Positions 48,942-62,385 of a stretch of 64,000 nucleotides of DNA are shown one piece after another. The notes under the pieces are model-generated. The model was given only the letters and a program-made list of their open reading frames with translations. It was not told the origin of the DNA and searched no databases. Within the stretch, counting starts at the first letter, position 1. Each line of letters starts with the position of its first letter. The DNA lies in assembly GCF_006539865.1 (NCBI RefSeq), contig NZ_BJNV01000019.1, forward strand, positions 1-64,000, given 5' to 3'. This stretch comes from Zoogloea ramigera (GTDB lineage Bacteria; Pseudomonadota; Gammaproteobacteria; Burkholderiales; Rhodocyclaceae). Made by a program: the position numbers and the translations under genes.

Positions 48942-51401
48942 TCAGGCCGGCTGGGCCGGCGGGGTGTTCCAGATCGTGCGGGCGTACTCCAGGATCGTGC
49001 GGTCCGACGAGAACACGCCCATGCCGGCCACGTTGAGCAGCGCACGCCGGCTCCATTCGTCGGGCTGGCGGAAGACCGCGTCGACCTCGTGCTGGGTGGC
49101 CACGTAGCTGGCGTAGTCGGCCAGTAGCAGGTAGTGGTCGCCGTGGTTCACCAGGGCGTCGTAGATGTTGCGGTAGCGGTCGGGTTGCTGGGGGCTGAAG
49201 AGGCCGTCGCGGATGGCGTCGAGGGTGCTCTTGAGCCGGGGGTCGGCTTCGTAGATCTCGCGGGGGCGGTAGGCGCCGGCGCGGATCGCGGCGACCTGCT
49301 CGATGGTGTTGCCGAAAATGAAGATATTGTCGGCGCCCACCTGTTCGCGGATCTCCACGTTGGCGCCGTCGAGGGTGCCGATGGTGAGGGCCCCGTTGAG
49401 GGCGAGCTTCATGTTGCCGGTGCCCGAGGCCTCGGTGCCGGCGGTGGAGATCTGCTCGGAGAGGTCGGCCGCCGGGATGATCAGCTCGGCCAGGCTCACC
49501 CGGTAGTTGGGGATGAACACCACCTTCAGGCGGTCGCCGATGCGCGGGTCATTGTTGACCGTGGCGGCCACGTCGTTGATGAGGCGGATCACCAGCTTGG
49601 CGAAGTAGTAGGCCGAGGCCGACTTGCCGGCGAAAATCACCACCCGCGGCACCCAGTCGGCGCCCGGGTTGGCCAGGATGGCTTGGTAGCGGGTGACCAC
49701 GTGCAGCACATTGAGCAGCTGGCGCTTGTATTCGTGCATGCGCTTCACGTGCACGTCGAACATGGCGTCGGGGTTGAGCGTGATGCACAGCTGCTTCTGC
49801 ACGTAGGCCGCCAGGCGCTCCTTGTTGGCGCGCTTGATGGCGCGGAAGCTGGCCATGAAGCAGCTGTCGTGCTCGTAGTCGCGCAGGCCGTGCAGCAGTT
49901 CGAGCTGGCGCCGCCAGTCGGGGCCGAGGCGCTCGTCGATCAGCGCGGCGAGGCCCGGGTTGGCCTGGGCCAGCCAGCGGCGCGGGGTGACGCCGTTGGT
50001 CTTGTTGTTGAAGCGCTCGGGCCACAGGCGGGCGAAGTCGCGGAAGATGGAGGTCTTCATCAGCTCCGAGTGCAGCGCCGACACGCCATTGACCGAATGC
50101 GACGCCACTACGGCCAGATAGGCCATGCGCACGTAGCGCTCGCCGCCTTCGTCCACCAGCGAGACCCGGCGCATCAGGTCGGTGTCGTGGCCGTGCCTGG
50201 CGGCGATGCTCTCGAGGAAGTCGGCGTTGATGTCGAAGATGATGCGCAGGTGGCGCGGCAACACCCGGCCGAGCATCGACACCGGCCAGGTCTCGAGGGC
50301 TTCCTGCATCAGCGTGTGGTTGGTGTACGAGAACACCCGGCGGCACAGGCTCCAGGCGTATTTCCAGTCGAGCTTGTGCTCATCCACCAGCAGCCGCATG
50401 AGCTCGGGGATCGCCAGCACCGGGTGGGTGTCGTTGAGGTGGATGCTGACCTTGTCGGGCAGGGCGTCGAAATCCTGGTGGTTCACCTGGTAGCGGCGCA
50501 CGATGTCCTGCAGGCTGGCCGACACGAAGAAGTATTCCTGGCGCAGCCGCAGCTCCCGGCCGAGCAGCGTGGAGTCGTCGGGGTAGAGCACCCGCGAGAC
50601 GTTCTCGGAGTGGTTCTTGGTCTCCACCGCGCCGAAGTAGTTGCCGCGGTTGAAGGCCGACAGGTCGATCTCTTCGGTGGCCTTGGCCGACCACAGGCGC
50701 AGGGTGTTGGTGACCTTGGTGCCGTAGCCGGGGATGATCTGGTCGTAGGCCATCGCCAGCACGTCTTCGGTGTCCACCCAGCGCACCGTCTTGCCGTCCT
50801 CTTCAAGGCGGCCTCCGTAGCGCACCAGCACGCGGATCTCGGGGCGCTGGAATTCCCAGGGGTTGCCGTGGGTCATCCAGTAGTCGGGCACCTCGACCTG
50901 CTGGCCGTCGACGATGCGCTGGCGAAACATCCCGTAGTCGTAGCGGATGCCATAGCCGAAGCCCGCGACGCCCTGGGTCGCCATCGAGTCGAGAAAGCAC
51001 GCCGCCAGCCGGCCCAGGCCACCGTTGCCGAGGGCCGCGTCGGGCTCGAGGTTGAGCAGCTCGTCGAGGTCCACGTCGAGTTCGTGCAGGGCCTGGCGCA
51101 CCGTGGGCATCAGGTCGAGGGCCAGCATGGCGTTGCTGAAGGTGCGGCCGATGAGGAACTCCATCGACAGGTAGAACACCCGCTTCACGTCCTGCTCGTA
51201 GTCGCTGCCGATGGTCTCCATCCAGCGCCCGACCAGGTGGTCGCGCACCGCGTAGGACACCGCGTGGAGCCAGTCTTCGCTGCGGGCCGACTCGGGGTTC
51301 TTGGCGATCTGGTAAACGAGCTTGTTGCAGATGGCACGCTTCAGCGCCGAAACGTCGTGCAGCAGGTGGTCGTACTGGCGGGAGAACTGCTTCAGGTCCA
51401 T
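48942..51401 (-). CDS. glgP: Glycogen/starch phosphorylase
   Basis: Phosphorolyses alpha-1,4-glucan to glucose-1-phosphate. At 819 residues it is the usual length. The pyridoxal-phosphate lysine lies in [11 protein letters not shown] (Lys665). Other hallmarks are [18 protein letters not shown] near the N-terminus, [14 protein letters not shown] and [15 protein letters not shown]. It starts 29 bp after the glgA stop on the same strand. With pgi, it returns stored glucose to central metabolism. Confidence 0.96.
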   Translation of the reverse strand: MDLKQFSRQYDHLLHDVSALKRAICNKLVYQIAKNPESARSEDWLHAVSYAVRDHLVGRWMETIGSDYEQDVKRVFYLSMEFLIGRTFSNAMLALDLMPTVRQALHELDVDLDELLNLEPDAALGNGGLGRLAACFLDSMATQGVAGFGYGIRYDYGMFRQRIVDGQQVEVPDYWMTHGNPWEFQRPEIRVLVRYGGRLEEDGKTVRWVDTEDVLAMAYDQIIPGYGTKVTNTLRLWSAKATEEIDLSAFNRGNYFGAVETKNHSENVSRVLYPDDSTLLGRELRLRQEYFFVSASLQDIVRRYQVNHQDFDALPDKVSIHLNDTHPVLAIPELMRLLVDEHKLDWKYAWSLCRRVFSYTNHTLMQEALETWPVSMLGRVLPRHLRIIFDINADFLESIAARHGHDTDLMRRVSLVDEGGERYVRMAYLAVVASHSVNGVSALHSELMKTSIFRDFARLWPERFNNKTNGVTPRRWLAQANPGLAALIDERLGPDWRRQLELLHGLRDYEHDSCFMASFRAIKRANKERLAAYVQKQLCITLNPDAMFDVHVKRMHEYKRQLLNVLHVVTRYQAILANPGADWVPRVVIFAGKSASAYYFAKLVIRLINDVAATVNNDPRIGDRLKVVFIPNYRVSLAELIIPAADLSEQISTAGTEASGTGNMKLALNGALTIGTLDGANVEIREQVGADNIFIFGNTIEQVAAIRAGAYRPREIYEADPRLKSTLDAIRDGLFSPQQPDRYRNIYDALVNHGDHYLLLADYASYVATQHEVDAVFRQPDEWSRRALLNVAGMGVFSSDRTILEYARTIWNTPPAQPA

Positions 51402-51430
51402 GGCGAATCCGGCGCGGCGGTGGTGTGGGT

Positions 51431-52912
51431 TTACGGGGCGGAGTGGGGCGCGAGTATGCCGTAAAGCGCCATGTAGCGCGACGCGGCGGCGTCCCAGCCG
51501 AAGTGCTGGCGCATGCCGCGCTGGCGCACCAGCTTCCAGTCGGCGCGGCGGCGGTAGAGGGCCAGGGCGCGGCGGATGGTGGCCTCGAGGGCCTCGGCGG
51601 CGAAGGGTTCGAAGACGAAGCCGGTGGCGTCGTTGTCCAGGGTTTCGAGCCGTGCGTCGGCCACCGTGTCGGCCAGCCCGCCGACCCGGCGCACCAGCGG
51701 CAGCGCGCCGTAGGCGAGGCCGTACAGCTGGGTGAGCCCGCAGGGTTCGTAGTGGGACGGCACCATTATCACGTCGCTGGCGGCGATGAGCCGGTGGGCG
51801 AAGGGCTCGTCGTAGCCGATGCGCACCGCCACCGCCGCGGGGTCGGCCTCGGCGGCGGCGCGGAAGGCGGCCTCCAGGGCCGCGTCGCCGCTGCCCAGCA
51901 GCGCAAACTGGGCGCCCTGCTCGACGAGCCGGGGCAGGGCTTCGAGGACCAGGTGCAGGCCCTTCTGCTCGGTGAGCCGGCTGACCACGCAGAACAGCGG
52001 CGCGCTGGCCGCGCGCTTGAGGCCGAGTTCCCGCTGCAGCGCCGATTTGCAGCTGGCCTTTCCGGCCGGGTCGTCGGCGCTGAACGGGGCCGGCAGCAGC
52101 GGGTCGACGGCCGGGTTCCAGACAGCGGCGTCGACACCGTTGAGGATGCCCTCGAGTTCATGGGCCCGGCTGCGCAGCAGGCCGTCGAGGCCGCAGCCCT
52201 GGTCGTGGTGCTGGATCTCGCGGGCGTAGCTGGGGCTCACGGTGCTGATCCGGTCGGCGTAGTACAGCCCGGCCTTCATGAAGTTGAGGCGGCCGTGGAA
52301 CTCGACGCCGTGCATCGCGAAGTAATGGGCCGGCAGGCTCAGCTCGGCAAAGTGGGCAGCATCGAAGATGCCCTGGTAGGCCAGGTTATGCACGGTGAAC
52401 AGGCTGGGCGCGAGGGCCTGCCCGCGCCGCTCGGCCTCGGCGCGCAGGTAGGCGGGGGCTAGCCCGGCGTGCCAGTCGTGGCCATGCACCACGTCGGGCA
52501 CCCAGCTGGCGTCGAGCCCGCCGGCCAGCTGGGCGGCGGTCCAGCCGAGCAGCGCGAAGCGCAGGTGGTTGTCGGCGTAGGGCTGCTGGTGGGCGTCGGC
52601 GTAGGGGCCGCCGTTGCGGGTATAGAAGGCCGGGGCGTTGATCACGTAGGCGTCGACGCCGCAGGCGGGCAGCCGGCCGAAAAACAGACGGGCATCGGCG
52701 GCGGCCATCGCCCCGGGCGGCGCCAGGTGGCTGATTTCGACGCCGCCCTCGAGGCCAGCGAGGATCGCCGGGAAGCCCGGCAGCAGCACGCGCACTTGGG
52801 CGCCCTCGGCGGCGAGGGCCGCCGGCAGCGCGCCGGCCACGTCGGCGAGGCCGCCGGTCTTGAGGAGCGGGAAGATCTCGGCACAAACCTGGAGTACGTG
52901 CATGGCGGTCAT
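51431..52912 (-). CDS. glgA: Glycogen synthase (ADP-glucose type)
   Basis: GT5 glycosyltransferase that extends glycogen from ADP-glucose. The N-terminal ADP-glucose motif KTGGLADV is at about 18-25. The C-terminal GT motif is [19 protein letters not shown]. At 493 residues it is normal in length. The ATG at 52912 overlaps the glgC stop as ATGA, favouring that start. An internal ATG at 52903 ([12 protein letters not shown]) also has an AAGGA site and resembles the common N-terminus. Confidence 0.95.
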   Translation of the reverse strand: MTAMHVLQVCAEIFPLLKTGGLADVAGALPAALAAEGAQVRVLLPGFPAILAGLEGGVEISHLAPPGAMAAADARLFFGRLPACGVDAYVINAPAFYTRNGGPYADAHQQPYADNHLRFALLGWTAAQLAGGLDASWVPDVVHGHDWHAGLAPAYLRAEAERRGQALAPSLFTVHNLAYQGIFDAAHFAELSLPAHYFAMHGVEFHGRLNFMKAGLYYADRISTVSPSYAREIQHHDQGCGLDGLLRSRAHELEGILNGVDAAVWNPAVDPLLPAPFSADDPAGKASCKSALQRELGLKRAASAPLFCVVSRLTEQKGLHLVLEALPRLVEQGAQFALLGSGDAALEAAFRAAAEADPAAVAVRIGYDEPFAHRLIAASDVIMVPSHYEPCGLTQLYGLAYGALPLVRRVGGLADTVADARLETLDNDATGFVFEPFAAEALEATIRRALALYRRRADWKLVRQRGMRQHFGWDAAASRYMALYGILAPHSAP

Positions 52913-54183
52913 CCTTGGAGGGCGTCGAGCATCTGCTGGGTGACCAGCACCACGCCGCCTTCGGTGCGGTGGAAGCGGCGCGCGTCGAGCTCGGGGTCTT
53001 CGCCGATCACCAGGCCTTCGGGCAGCTTGCAGCCCCGGTCGATGACCACCTTGCGCAGCCGGCAGTGGCGGTTGATCTGCACGTCGGGCAGCACCACCGC
53101 TTCGCTGATCTCGCAGTAGGAGCGTACCAGGATGCTCGAGAAGAGCACCGAGTTGCGGATCACGGAGCCCGACACGATGCAGCCGCCCGACACCAGCGAA
53201 TCCACCGCCATGCCGCGGCGGCCCTCCTCGTCATGCACGAACTTGGCGGGGGCCAGCTGTTCCTGGTAGGTCCAGATCGGCCAGTCCTTGTCGTACATGT
53301 TGAGGGCCGGGGTGGTGGAGGCCAGGTCGAGGTTGGCGGCCCAGTAGGCGTCGATGGTGCCCACGTCGCGCCAGTAGGGGCCCGAGAAGGGCGGCGTGGT
53401 GATCGCCGACAGGCTGAAGGGGTGGGCCTGGGCCTGGCCTTCGGCCACCGCGCGGGGGATCAGGTCCTTGCCGAAGTCGTGGCTGGAATCAGCGTTGCGG
53501 GCGTCCTCCTCGAGCAGCTGGTAAAGGTAGGGCGCGTTGAAGATGTAGATGCCCATGCTCGCCAGCGACATCTCGGGGTTGCCGGGCATGGCGGGCGGGT
53601 CGGCGGGTTTCTCGACGAACTGGGTGATGTGGCGGGCGTCGTCGATGGCCATCACGCCAAAGGCGTGGGCGTCGCGGCGGGGCACCTCGATGCAGCCCAC
53701 GGTGACCTTGCGGCCGCTCTGCACGTGGTCGCGCAGCATCACCCAGTAGTCCATCTTGTACACATGGTCGCCGGCCAGGATCAGGATGTAGTCGGGCGGG
53801 CGGGATTCGTCGCGGATGATGTCGAGGTTCTGGTACACGGCGTCGGCGGTGCCCTGGTACCAGTGCTCTTCGTCGACGCGCTGCTGGGCGGGCAGCAGCT
53901 CGACGAACTCGTTGAGTTCCTTGCGCAGGAAGCTCCAGCCCCGCTGCAGGTGGCGCAGCAGCGAGTGGGACTTGTACTGGGTGATCACCCCGATGCTGCG
54001 CATGCCCGAGTTGATGCAGTTCGACAGCGCAAAATCGATGATGCGGAACTTGCCGCCAAAGTGCACCGCGGGCTTGGCGCGCACGTTGGTCAGGTCGCGC
54101 AGCCGCGAGCCCCTGCCACCTGCCAGCACCAGCGCCAGGGTTCGGCGGGCATCGCGTCGGTCTATCGTCTTGCCGGTATCCAT
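52909..54183 (-). CDS. glgC: Glucose-1-phosphate adenylyltransferase
   Basis: Makes ADP-glucose from ATP and glucose-1-phosphate, the committed step of bacterial glycogen synthesis and the usual allosteric control point. The N-terminal nucleotide motif is [14 protein letters not shown], then [20 protein letters not shown] split by the expected spacing, and [13 protein letters not shown] left-handed beta-helix C-terminus ([19 protein letters not shown]...) completes 424 residues. A 143-bp gap separates it from glgX upstream, the largest in the cluster, so a second promoter may lie there. None is obvious by eye. Confidence 0.96.
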   Translation of the reverse strand: MDTGKTIDRRDARRTLALVLAGGRGSRLRDLTNVRAKPAVHFGGKFRIIDFALSNCINSGMRSIGVITQYKSHSLLRHLQRGWSFLRKELNEFVELLPAQQRVDEEHWYQGTADAVYQNLDIIRDESRPPDYILILAGDHVYKMDYWVMLRDHVQSGRKVTVGCIEVPRRDAHAFGVMAIDDARHITQFVEKPADPPAMPGNPEMSLASMGIYIFNAPYLYQLLEEDARNADSSHDFGKDLIPRAVAEGQAQAHPFSLSAITTPPFSGPYWRDVGTIDAYWAANLDLASTTPALNMYDKDWPIWTYQEQLAPAKFVHDEEGRRGMAVDSLVSGGCIVSGSVIRNSVLFSSILVRSYCEISEAVVLPDVQINRHCRLRKVVIDRGCKLPEGLVIGEDPELDARRFHRTEGGVVLVTQQMLDALQG

Positions 54184-54326
54184 GATGTGCTCTTTTCTGC
54201 TTGCTTGATTTGAACTCTATGCTGTCCGCTCGCGGGCCCGGGGGCAGCGTGCCGGTTGCGGGGCGGAGCGCCGGATCATGTGGATGTGATTTTCCGCAGT
54301 TTGCGCGTCCATGCCCGTAATGTGCC

Positions 54327-56493
<2,167 letters not shown>

Positions 56494-56501
<8 letters not shown>

Positions 56502-58764
56502 GGCGCACCAGCATCAGGGTGGCGAGGGGCGGCAGGGTGAGCTGCACCGACTGGGCCTGGCCCTGCCAGGGCACGGGCTCGCTGGCCAGCGGGCCGTTGA
56601 CGACGTTGGAGCCGCCATACACGTCGGCGTCGGTGTTGATGAGCTCGGCCCAGGTGCCGGCCTGGGGCACGCCGATGCGCCAGCCGTGGCGCACCACCGG
56701 GGTGAAGTTGCACAGCACCAGCACCCGCTCGCCGCTGCGGGCGCGGCGCTCGAAGACGAGGATCGAATGGGCCGCGTCGGCGTGGTCGATCCAGCCGAAG
56801 CCGTCCGGCGAGGCGTCGAGCTCGTGGAGGGCCGGGCAGGCCTGGAGCACCCGGTTGAGGTCACGCACCAGGCGCTGCACGCCCGCGTGGGGGGCGTGCT
56901 CGAGGAGCTGCCAGGGCAGGGCGCGGTCGGCGTTCCATTCTTCCCACGGCGCGAACTCGCAGCCCATGAACAGCAGCTTCTTGCCCGGGTGGCCCCACAT
57001 GAAGCCGTACATCAGGCGCAGGTTGGCGAACTTCTGCCAGTCGTCGCCGGGCATCTTGCCGAGCAGCGAGCCCTTGCCGTGCACCACCTCGTCGTGGGAG
57101 AAGGGCAGCACGAAGTTTTCGCTGAAGGCGTACATCAGCGAGAAACGGATCTGGTCGTGGTGGTGCTGGCGGTGGATCGGGTCGCGGGCCATGTAGGCCA
57201 GCACGTCGTTCATCCAGCCCATGTTCCACTTGTAGTGGAAGCCCAGGCCGCCGCCCTGCAGGTCGTCGCTGGGCGGGCGAGTGACGGCGGGGAAGGCGGT
57301 GGATTCCTCGGCCAGCATCACCGCCTCGGGGCGCTGGGTGCCGACCAGGTGGTTGGTGCGGCGCAGGAACTCGATGGCCTCGAGGTTCTCGCGGCCGCCG
57401 TGGCGGTTGGGCACCCACTCGCCCGCCTTGCGGCTGTAGTCGCGGTAGAGCATCGAGGCGACGGCGTCCACCCGCAGCCCGTCGATGGCGAAGCGCTCGA
57501 TCCAGTACAGCGCGTTGCTGGCCAGGTAGCTGCGCACCTCGTTGCGGCCGTAGTTGTAGATGAGGGTGTTCCAGTCTTGGTGAAAGCCCTCGCGGGGGTC
57601 GGCGTGCTCGTACAGGTGGGTGCCGTCGAACTCGGCGAGGCCGTGGGCGTCGGTGGGGAAGTGGGCCGGCACCCAGTCCAGGATCACGCCGATGCCGGCG
57701 GCGCGGGCGGCCTCGACGAAGGCGCGGAAATCCTCGGGGCGGCCGAAGCGCGAGGTGGGCGCATAGAGGCCGGTGGGCTGGTAGCCCCAGGAGCCGTCGA
57801 AGGGGTGCTCGTGCACCGGCATCAGCTCGATGTGGGTGAAGCCCATGTCGACCACATAGGGGATCAGCCGCCCGGCGAGCTCGGCAAAGCTGAGCCACTC
57901 GCCCTGCGCGTTGCGCTGCCAGGAGCCCAGGTGCACCTCATAGATGCTGATCGGTGCGTCGAGGGCGTTGGCGCGGCGGCGGGTGTCGTCGATGGCGACG
58001 CCCGGCAGCAGGCGCTGCACCACCGACGCGGTGCGCGGGCGCATCTCGGCGCGGAAGGCGAAGGGGTCGGCCTTGATGCGCAACTGGCCGTCGGCGCCGA
58101 GCACCTCGAACTTGTAGAGGTCGCCTTCGCCCACGTGGGGGATGAAGATCTCCCAGGTGCCGCATTCCACCCGCAGCCGCATCATGTGGCGGCGCCCGTC
58201 CCAGTTGTTGAAGCTGCCCACCACCGACACCCGCCGCGCCGCCGGGGCCCACACGGCAAAGCGCGTGCCGGCGACGCCGGCGACGACGATGGGGTGGGCG
58301 CCCAGCCATTCGTAGGGCCGGTGATGGCGGCCCTCGGCCAGCAGCCACACGTCGAGGTCGTGGATGAGCGGGGGGAAGGCGTAGGGGTCGATGAGCTCGG
58401 AGCGGTGGGTGGGGGCGCCGTCTTCGCCGGCCCAATCGACCACGAGGCGGTAGGCCTCGGGGCCGAAGCCGGCGGGCAGGGCGCCGGTGAACAAGGCGCT
58501 GTCGTCCTGGCGGGCGAGCTTGGCGATGGGCTGACCGGCGGCGTCCACCACGCTCACCGCCAGCGCGCCGGGCAGCAGCGCCCGCAGCACCGTGTGTGCG
58601 CCGGCCGGGTGGGGGCCGAGCACCGCGAAGGGGTTGCCGTGGGTGGCGTGCATCAGCGCAGCGAGCTCTTCGGGCGAGATGCGGCCGGTGTCGACCTGGC
58701 TTGCCGCGGCCTGCGGGGCGCTGGTCTTGTTGCGGGGGCTGCGGCGCTTCTTTGCGTGGGTCAC
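56494..58764 (-). CDS. glgB: 1,4-alpha-glucan branching enzyme
   Basis: Introduces alpha-1,6 branches. Residues 1-40 are a basic, low-complexity head. Then come two N-terminal beta-domains ([39 protein letters not shown]) and the GH13_9 barrel. Catalytic residues are readable as Asp433 ([11 protein letters not shown]), Glu486 ([10 protein letters not shown]) and Asp558 ([20 protein letters not shown]). 756 residues, close to the long-form family. The start is GTG within GTGA overlapping the glk stop, a translational-coupling arrangement. Confidence 0.96.
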
Positions 58765-59768
58765 TTGGTGGCCTCGGGTGGCATGGGTGGTGCTGGGGTG
58801 GCGCGATCAAGGGCCTCGCTAGCGCCGGACAGCGCAGCATAGGGGGCCCGGATGACATAAGTGGGAACGCCCGCGAGATAGGCCGAAAAACGGCCCTTGG
58901 CCTCGAAGCGCGCCCGGAAGCCCGAGCGCTCGAAGAAGCCGCCCAGGGCCGGCACGATGCCGCCGCCCACATACACACCGCCGCGGGCGCCCAGCGTGAG
59001 GGCCAGGTCGGCGGCGACGCTGCCGAGCAGGGCGCAGAACACGTCCAGCGCCTCGCTGCAATAAGGGCAGCTGCCGGCCAGCGCCCGGGCGCTGATCTCG
59101 CGGCTGTCGAGCTGGCAGGGCGGCGCGCCTTCGAGCTGGCGGATGGCGTCGTGGAGGGCGGCGATGCCGGGGCCCGACAGGGCACGCTCGGCCGACACGT
59201 GGCCAAAGCGGGCGGCCAGCACCGCGATGATCGCCGCCTCGCGGGCGTTGCCGGCGGCGAGGCTGACGTGCCCGCCCTCGCCGGCCAGCGGCTGCCAGCC
59301 AGCCCCGCAGGGGATCAGCCCCGATACGCCGAGGCCGGTGCCGGCCCCCAGCAGCGCCAGGGGCGCATTCGGCTGGGGCGTGCCGCCGCCGATCTGCTGG
59401 ATGTCGGCGCGCTGCAGATGGGGCAGGGCCAGCGCCAGGGCGGTGAAATCGTTGATGAAGACGAGCCGCTCGAACCCCAGCGCCAGCCGCAGCGCCTCGA
59501 TGGAGAAGGCCCAGGCGTGGTTGGTCATGCGCACGGCGTCGCCCGCGAGCGGGGTGGCGATGCCGAAGGCCGCCACGGGCGGCAGCGCGAGGTGCTCGGT
59601 GGCGAGGTAATGGAGGATGGCCGCGTCGAGCCCGGGAAAGCTTGAACAGGCGAAGCTGCGGATCTGCGCCGGCGCCTCACCCGCTGCGGTAATCACCGCG
59701 AGGCGGATGTTGGTCCCGCCGATGTCGCCCACCAGGCGGGGGAAGTTTTGAGACGCGACGTTCTGCAT
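58761..59768 (-). CDS. glk: Glucokinase
   Basis: ATP-dependent phosphorylation of glucose to glucose-6-phosphate. The bacterial glucokinase fold has the N-terminal phosphate loop [27 protein letters not shown] and [13 protein letters not shown], with [13 protein letters not shown] later. Length (335) fits the E. coli Glk group. It is the first gene of the - strand glycogen cluster and its TGA overlaps the glgB GTG. It would capture glucose released by debranching and by the divergent alpha-glucosidase. Confidence 0.95.
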   Translation of the reverse strand: MQNVASQNFPRLVGDIGGTNIRLAVITAAGEAPAQIRSFACSSFPGLDAAILHYLATEHLALPPVAAFGIATPLAGDAVRMTNHAWAFSIEALRLALGFERLVFINDFTALALALPHLQRADIQQIGGGTPQPNAPLALLGAGTGLGVSGLIPCGAGWQPLAGEGGHVSLAAGNAREAAIIAVLAARFGHVSAERALSGPGIAALHDAIRQLEGAPPCQLDSREISARALAGSCPYCSEALDVFCALLGSVAADLALTLGARGGVYVGGGIVPALGGFFERSGFRARFEAKGRFSAYLAGVPTYVIRAPYAALSGASEALDRATPAPPMPPEATK

Positions 59769-59836
59769 GATCGGGCGCCACGTGCTGCCGGCCTGTGATG
59801 CCTGCGGTCGGCCCGCTGCGTGGCTTGGTGTATGGT

Positions 59837-59852
59837 GTTGTCAAAAGACAAC
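59837..59852. promoter_or_regulatory. Inverted repeat in the glk / alpha-glucosidase divergent gap, candidate operator
   Basis: GTTGTC-AAAA-GACAAC forms a perfect 6-bp inverted repeat. It lies 17 bp before the alpha-glucosidase ATG and about 70 bp before the glk ATG. This is a plausible site for a sugar-responsive repressor acting on one or both genes. No regulator gene is adjacent, and no strong -35/-10 pair was seen. Confidence 0.45.
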
Positions 59853-59868
59853 GGGAACAACAGTGATC

Positions 59869-61581
59869 ATGAGCACCTCACCGGATTCTGTCCAGCGCTT
59901 CCGCCACGCCTGGTGGAAGGACGCCGTGGCCTACCAGATCTATCCGCGCAGTTTCATGGATTCCAACGGCGACGGCATCGGCGACCTGCCGGGCATCCTG
60001 GCGCGGCTGGATTACCTGCAGTGGCTGGGCGTTGATGTGATCTGGATCTGCCCGATCTACCGTTCGCCCAACGACGACAACGGCTACGACGTGAGCGACT
60101 ACCAGGCCATCATGGCCGAGTTCGGCACCATGGCCGACTTCGACCGCCTGCTCTCCGAGGTGCACCGCCGCGGCATGCGCCTGATCCTCGACCTGGTGCT
60201 CAACCACACCAGCGACGAGCACGCCTGGTTCGTCGAGTCCCGCACGAGCCCCGAAAGCCCCAAGCGCGACTGGTACATCTGGAGAGATGGCAAAACCGAT
60301 GGCAAGGCCGGCGGCCCGCCCAACAACTGGGAGAGCATCTTCGGCGGCCCGGCCTGGGAGCTGGACGAGGCCAGCGGCCAGTATTTTCTGCACCTCTTTT
60401 CGCGCCGCCAGCCCGACCTCAACTGGGAATGCGCGCCGATGCGCGAGGCGCTCTACGGCATGGTGCGCTGGTGGCTCGACAAGGGCATCGACGGCTTCCG
60501 CCTCGACGCGGTGAGCCACATCCGCAAGGCCCCCGGCCTGCCCGACATGCCCAACCCCAAGGGCCGGGCCCAGGTGCCGTGCTTTCCGCTGCACATGAAC
60601 GTGGACGGCGTGCTCGATCACCTGGACGCGCTGTGCGAGCACACCTTCCGCCACTACGACGTGATGACGGTGGGCGAGGCCAACGGCGTCGGCCCCGCCG
60701 AGGCCGTCGAGTGGGTGGGTGAGCGCCGCCGCCGGCTCGACATGATCTTCCAGTTCGAGCACCTCGCCCTGTGGTCCCGCAACCCCCGCGCCGGGCTCGA
60801 CGTGGCGGGCCTCAAGCGGGTCTTCGGGGCCTGGCAGAAGGCGCTTGGCGGGCAGGGCTGGAACGCGCTGTTCATCGAGAACCACGACATCCCGCGGGTG
60901 GTGTCGCTGTGGGGCGACGTGGAGCAGCACTGGCGCGACAGCGCCACCGCGCTGGCCACGGTGTATTTTTTGCTGCAGGGCACGCCCTTCATCTACCAGG
61001 GGCAGGAGATCGGGATGACCAACACCGTCTTCGACGGCATCGCCGACTTCGACGACGTGCTGGCCCGTAACCGCTGGCAGGAGCGCGTCGCCGCCGGCGA
61101 GCGCCCCGCCGACGTCCTCGCCGACCTCGCCATCACCGCCCGCGACAACGCCCGCACCCCGATGCAGTGGAGCGCCGCCCCCGGCGCCGGCTTCACCACC
61201 GGCACCCCGTGGCTCAAACCCAACCCCAACCACGCCCGCATCAACGTGGCCGCCCAGGAGGCCGACCCGGATTCGGTGCTCAATTACTACCGCCGCCTGA
61301 TCGGCCTTCGCAAGGCCGAGCGGGTGCTTGTCGAAGGCGCCTACCACCCGCTGATGGCCAGCCACAGGCAGATCTACGCCTACTGCCGCGGCGAGGGGGC
61401 CGGGCGGCTGGTGGTGATCGTCAACCTCGGCAAACGCCCCGCCCGCTACTGCCACGCCGGGCTGATGCTGGCCCACGAAGGGCTGCTCCTCGCCAACCTG
61501 CCGGTGGCCCCCCACGCCCCGCGGGACAGCCTGCAGCTGCGGCCCTATGAGGCGCGGGTGTATCGGGTGGGGGCGCGGTAG
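59869..61581 (+). CDS. GH13 alpha-glucosidase (oligo-1,6-glucosidase/maltase-like, 570 aa)
   Basis: Cytosolic GH13 enzyme cleaving short alpha-glucosides from the non-reducing end. The start MSTSPDSVQRFRHAWWKDAVAYQIYPRSF is the family's normal beginning, here after about 15 polar residues; no signal peptide. Catalytic residues are Asp213 (GFRLDAVSH), Glu270 (MTVGEANGV) and Asp340 (ENHDIPRVV). DLVLNHTSDEHAWF and RTPMQWS also fit. It is divergent from glk and so probably feeds glucose to it. The alternative of a sucrose or trehalose hydrolase in the same family cannot be excluded. Confidence 0.9.
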   Translation: MSTSPDSVQRFRHAWWKDAVAYQIYPRSFMDSNGDGIGDLPGILARLDYLQWLGVDVIWICPIYRSPNDDNGYDVSDYQAIMAEFGTMADFDRLLSEVHRRGMRLILDLVLNHTSDEHAWFVESRTSPESPKRDWYIWRDGKTDGKAGGPPNNWESIFGGPAWELDEASGQYFLHLFSRRQPDLNWECAPMREALYGMVRWWLDKGIDGFRLDAVSHIRKAPGLPDMPNPKGRAQVPCFPLHMNVDGVLDHLDALCEHTFRHYDVMTVGEANGVGPAEAVEWVGERRRRLDMIFQFEHLALWSRNPRAGLDVAGLKRVFGAWQKALGGQGWNALFIENHDIPRVVSLWGDVEQHWRDSATALATVYFLLQGTPFIYQGQEIGMTNTVFDGIADFDDVLARNRWQERVAAGERPADVLADLAITARDNARTPMQWSAAPGAGFTTGTPWLKPNPNHARINVAAQEADPDSVLNYYRRLIGLRKAERVLVEGAYHPLMASHRQIYAYCRGEGAGRLVVIVNLGKRPARYCHAGLMLAHEGLLLANLPVAPHAPRDSLQLRPYEARVYRVGAR

Positions 61582-61896
61582 CGGCGCCACGCCGCCGACC
61601 CTCTGGGGCGACTTCAGTCGCCCGCGGAGGCTGATCACGGATCTACCCCGGTTTTGCCCGACGGGTGCGGCGGAAGCCGTACACATCTTCAAGGCCAGCA
61701 GGCACGCGCCTCGAATTCCCGCCTCAAACAGCCCTCCGCGTGGCAGACGAGATCACTATCGAAGCCGGTTCTCCCTCGAAAATTGAACTAGATTGAAGCA
61801 GAGGGGGTGAAGTTTTCCCATGCGCCCCAGGCGGCGGGGCTTGCCCGGGTCGTATTTGCCGCTGCCGTCATCCGATTCCTGCAACGAGGGGTAAAC
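61582..61896. other. Intergenic region without a supported gene (315 bp)
   Basis: It holds a short hairpin (gggcgac at 61606-61612, gtcgccc at 61617-61623, 4-base loop) 25 bp after the alpha-glucosidase stop. This could be a weak terminator, but no T-run follows. A readable frame runs from 61807 into the next gene, but the ribosome site favours the later start. Nothing else is evident. Confidence 0.5.
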
Positions 61897-62385
61897 ATGA
61901 ATCCCGAAGATGGCCATGCGGCGAATTTTGCCCGCAAGATGAGCAGCGTCACGTCGTCCGAGTACGCCAACCTCAGCGGCATGATGTGCTGGGACGCGGT
62001 GATGTATTGCGCGCTCAAGGCCGGCATCATCGACCAGAAGAAATTTGACCGCCTGCGCGGCGACCAAGACCTCGTCGCCCTCACCGACTTTGCGGTGGCG
62101 GGGCCGAACGCCATGTACCGGCTCGAGCCCGGCAACGTGATCGACTTCTTCGAGGGCGCCCAGATCGTGCACGCCATGCTGTGCGTGGGCAGGGGCCTGG
62201 CGGCCGGCAACAAGAACGACTGCGTGGGCGTCGGCCACTGGGTGGGGTGGGAGATCCTCGACCTCAGCAACAGCCTCGCGTGGCAGGCCGCCGCGCCCGA
62301 CACGATCAGCGCCCCGTCCCCCACCCACGGCACCCGCCTCCTGCTGGTCCGCCGCTGCCCGATCAGCTATCTGGCTTACAAGTAG
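61897..62385 (+). CDS. Putative NlpC/P60-like (papain-fold) cysteine hydrolase (162 aa)
   Basis: No firm family assignment. The pattern resembles NlpC/P60-type hydrolases. MMCWDAVMYCALKAG (Cys31) looks like the catalytic-Cys helix. LEPGNVIDFFEGAQIVHAMLCVGRG (His92), read as two shorter pieces LEPGNVIDFF and IVHAMLCVGRG, matches the usual PGD-x-FF ... H-x-G-I-x-x-G strand pair. A second His (GVGHWVGWEILDL) follows. There is no signal peptide, so it would act in the cytosol or be delivered by another route. The ATG has ACGAGGGG upstream. Similar small cysteine hydrolases include contact-dependent effectors, but no immunity partner is seen beside it. Function is uncertain. Confidence 0.55.
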   Translation: MNPEDGHAANFARKMSSVTSSEYANLSGMMCWDAVMYCALKAGIIDQKKFDRLRGDQDLVALTDFAVAGPNAMYRLEPGNVIDFFEGAQIVHAMLCVGRGLAAGNKNDCVGVGHWVGWEILDLSNSLAWQAAAPDTISAPSPTHGTRLLLVRRCPISYLAYK

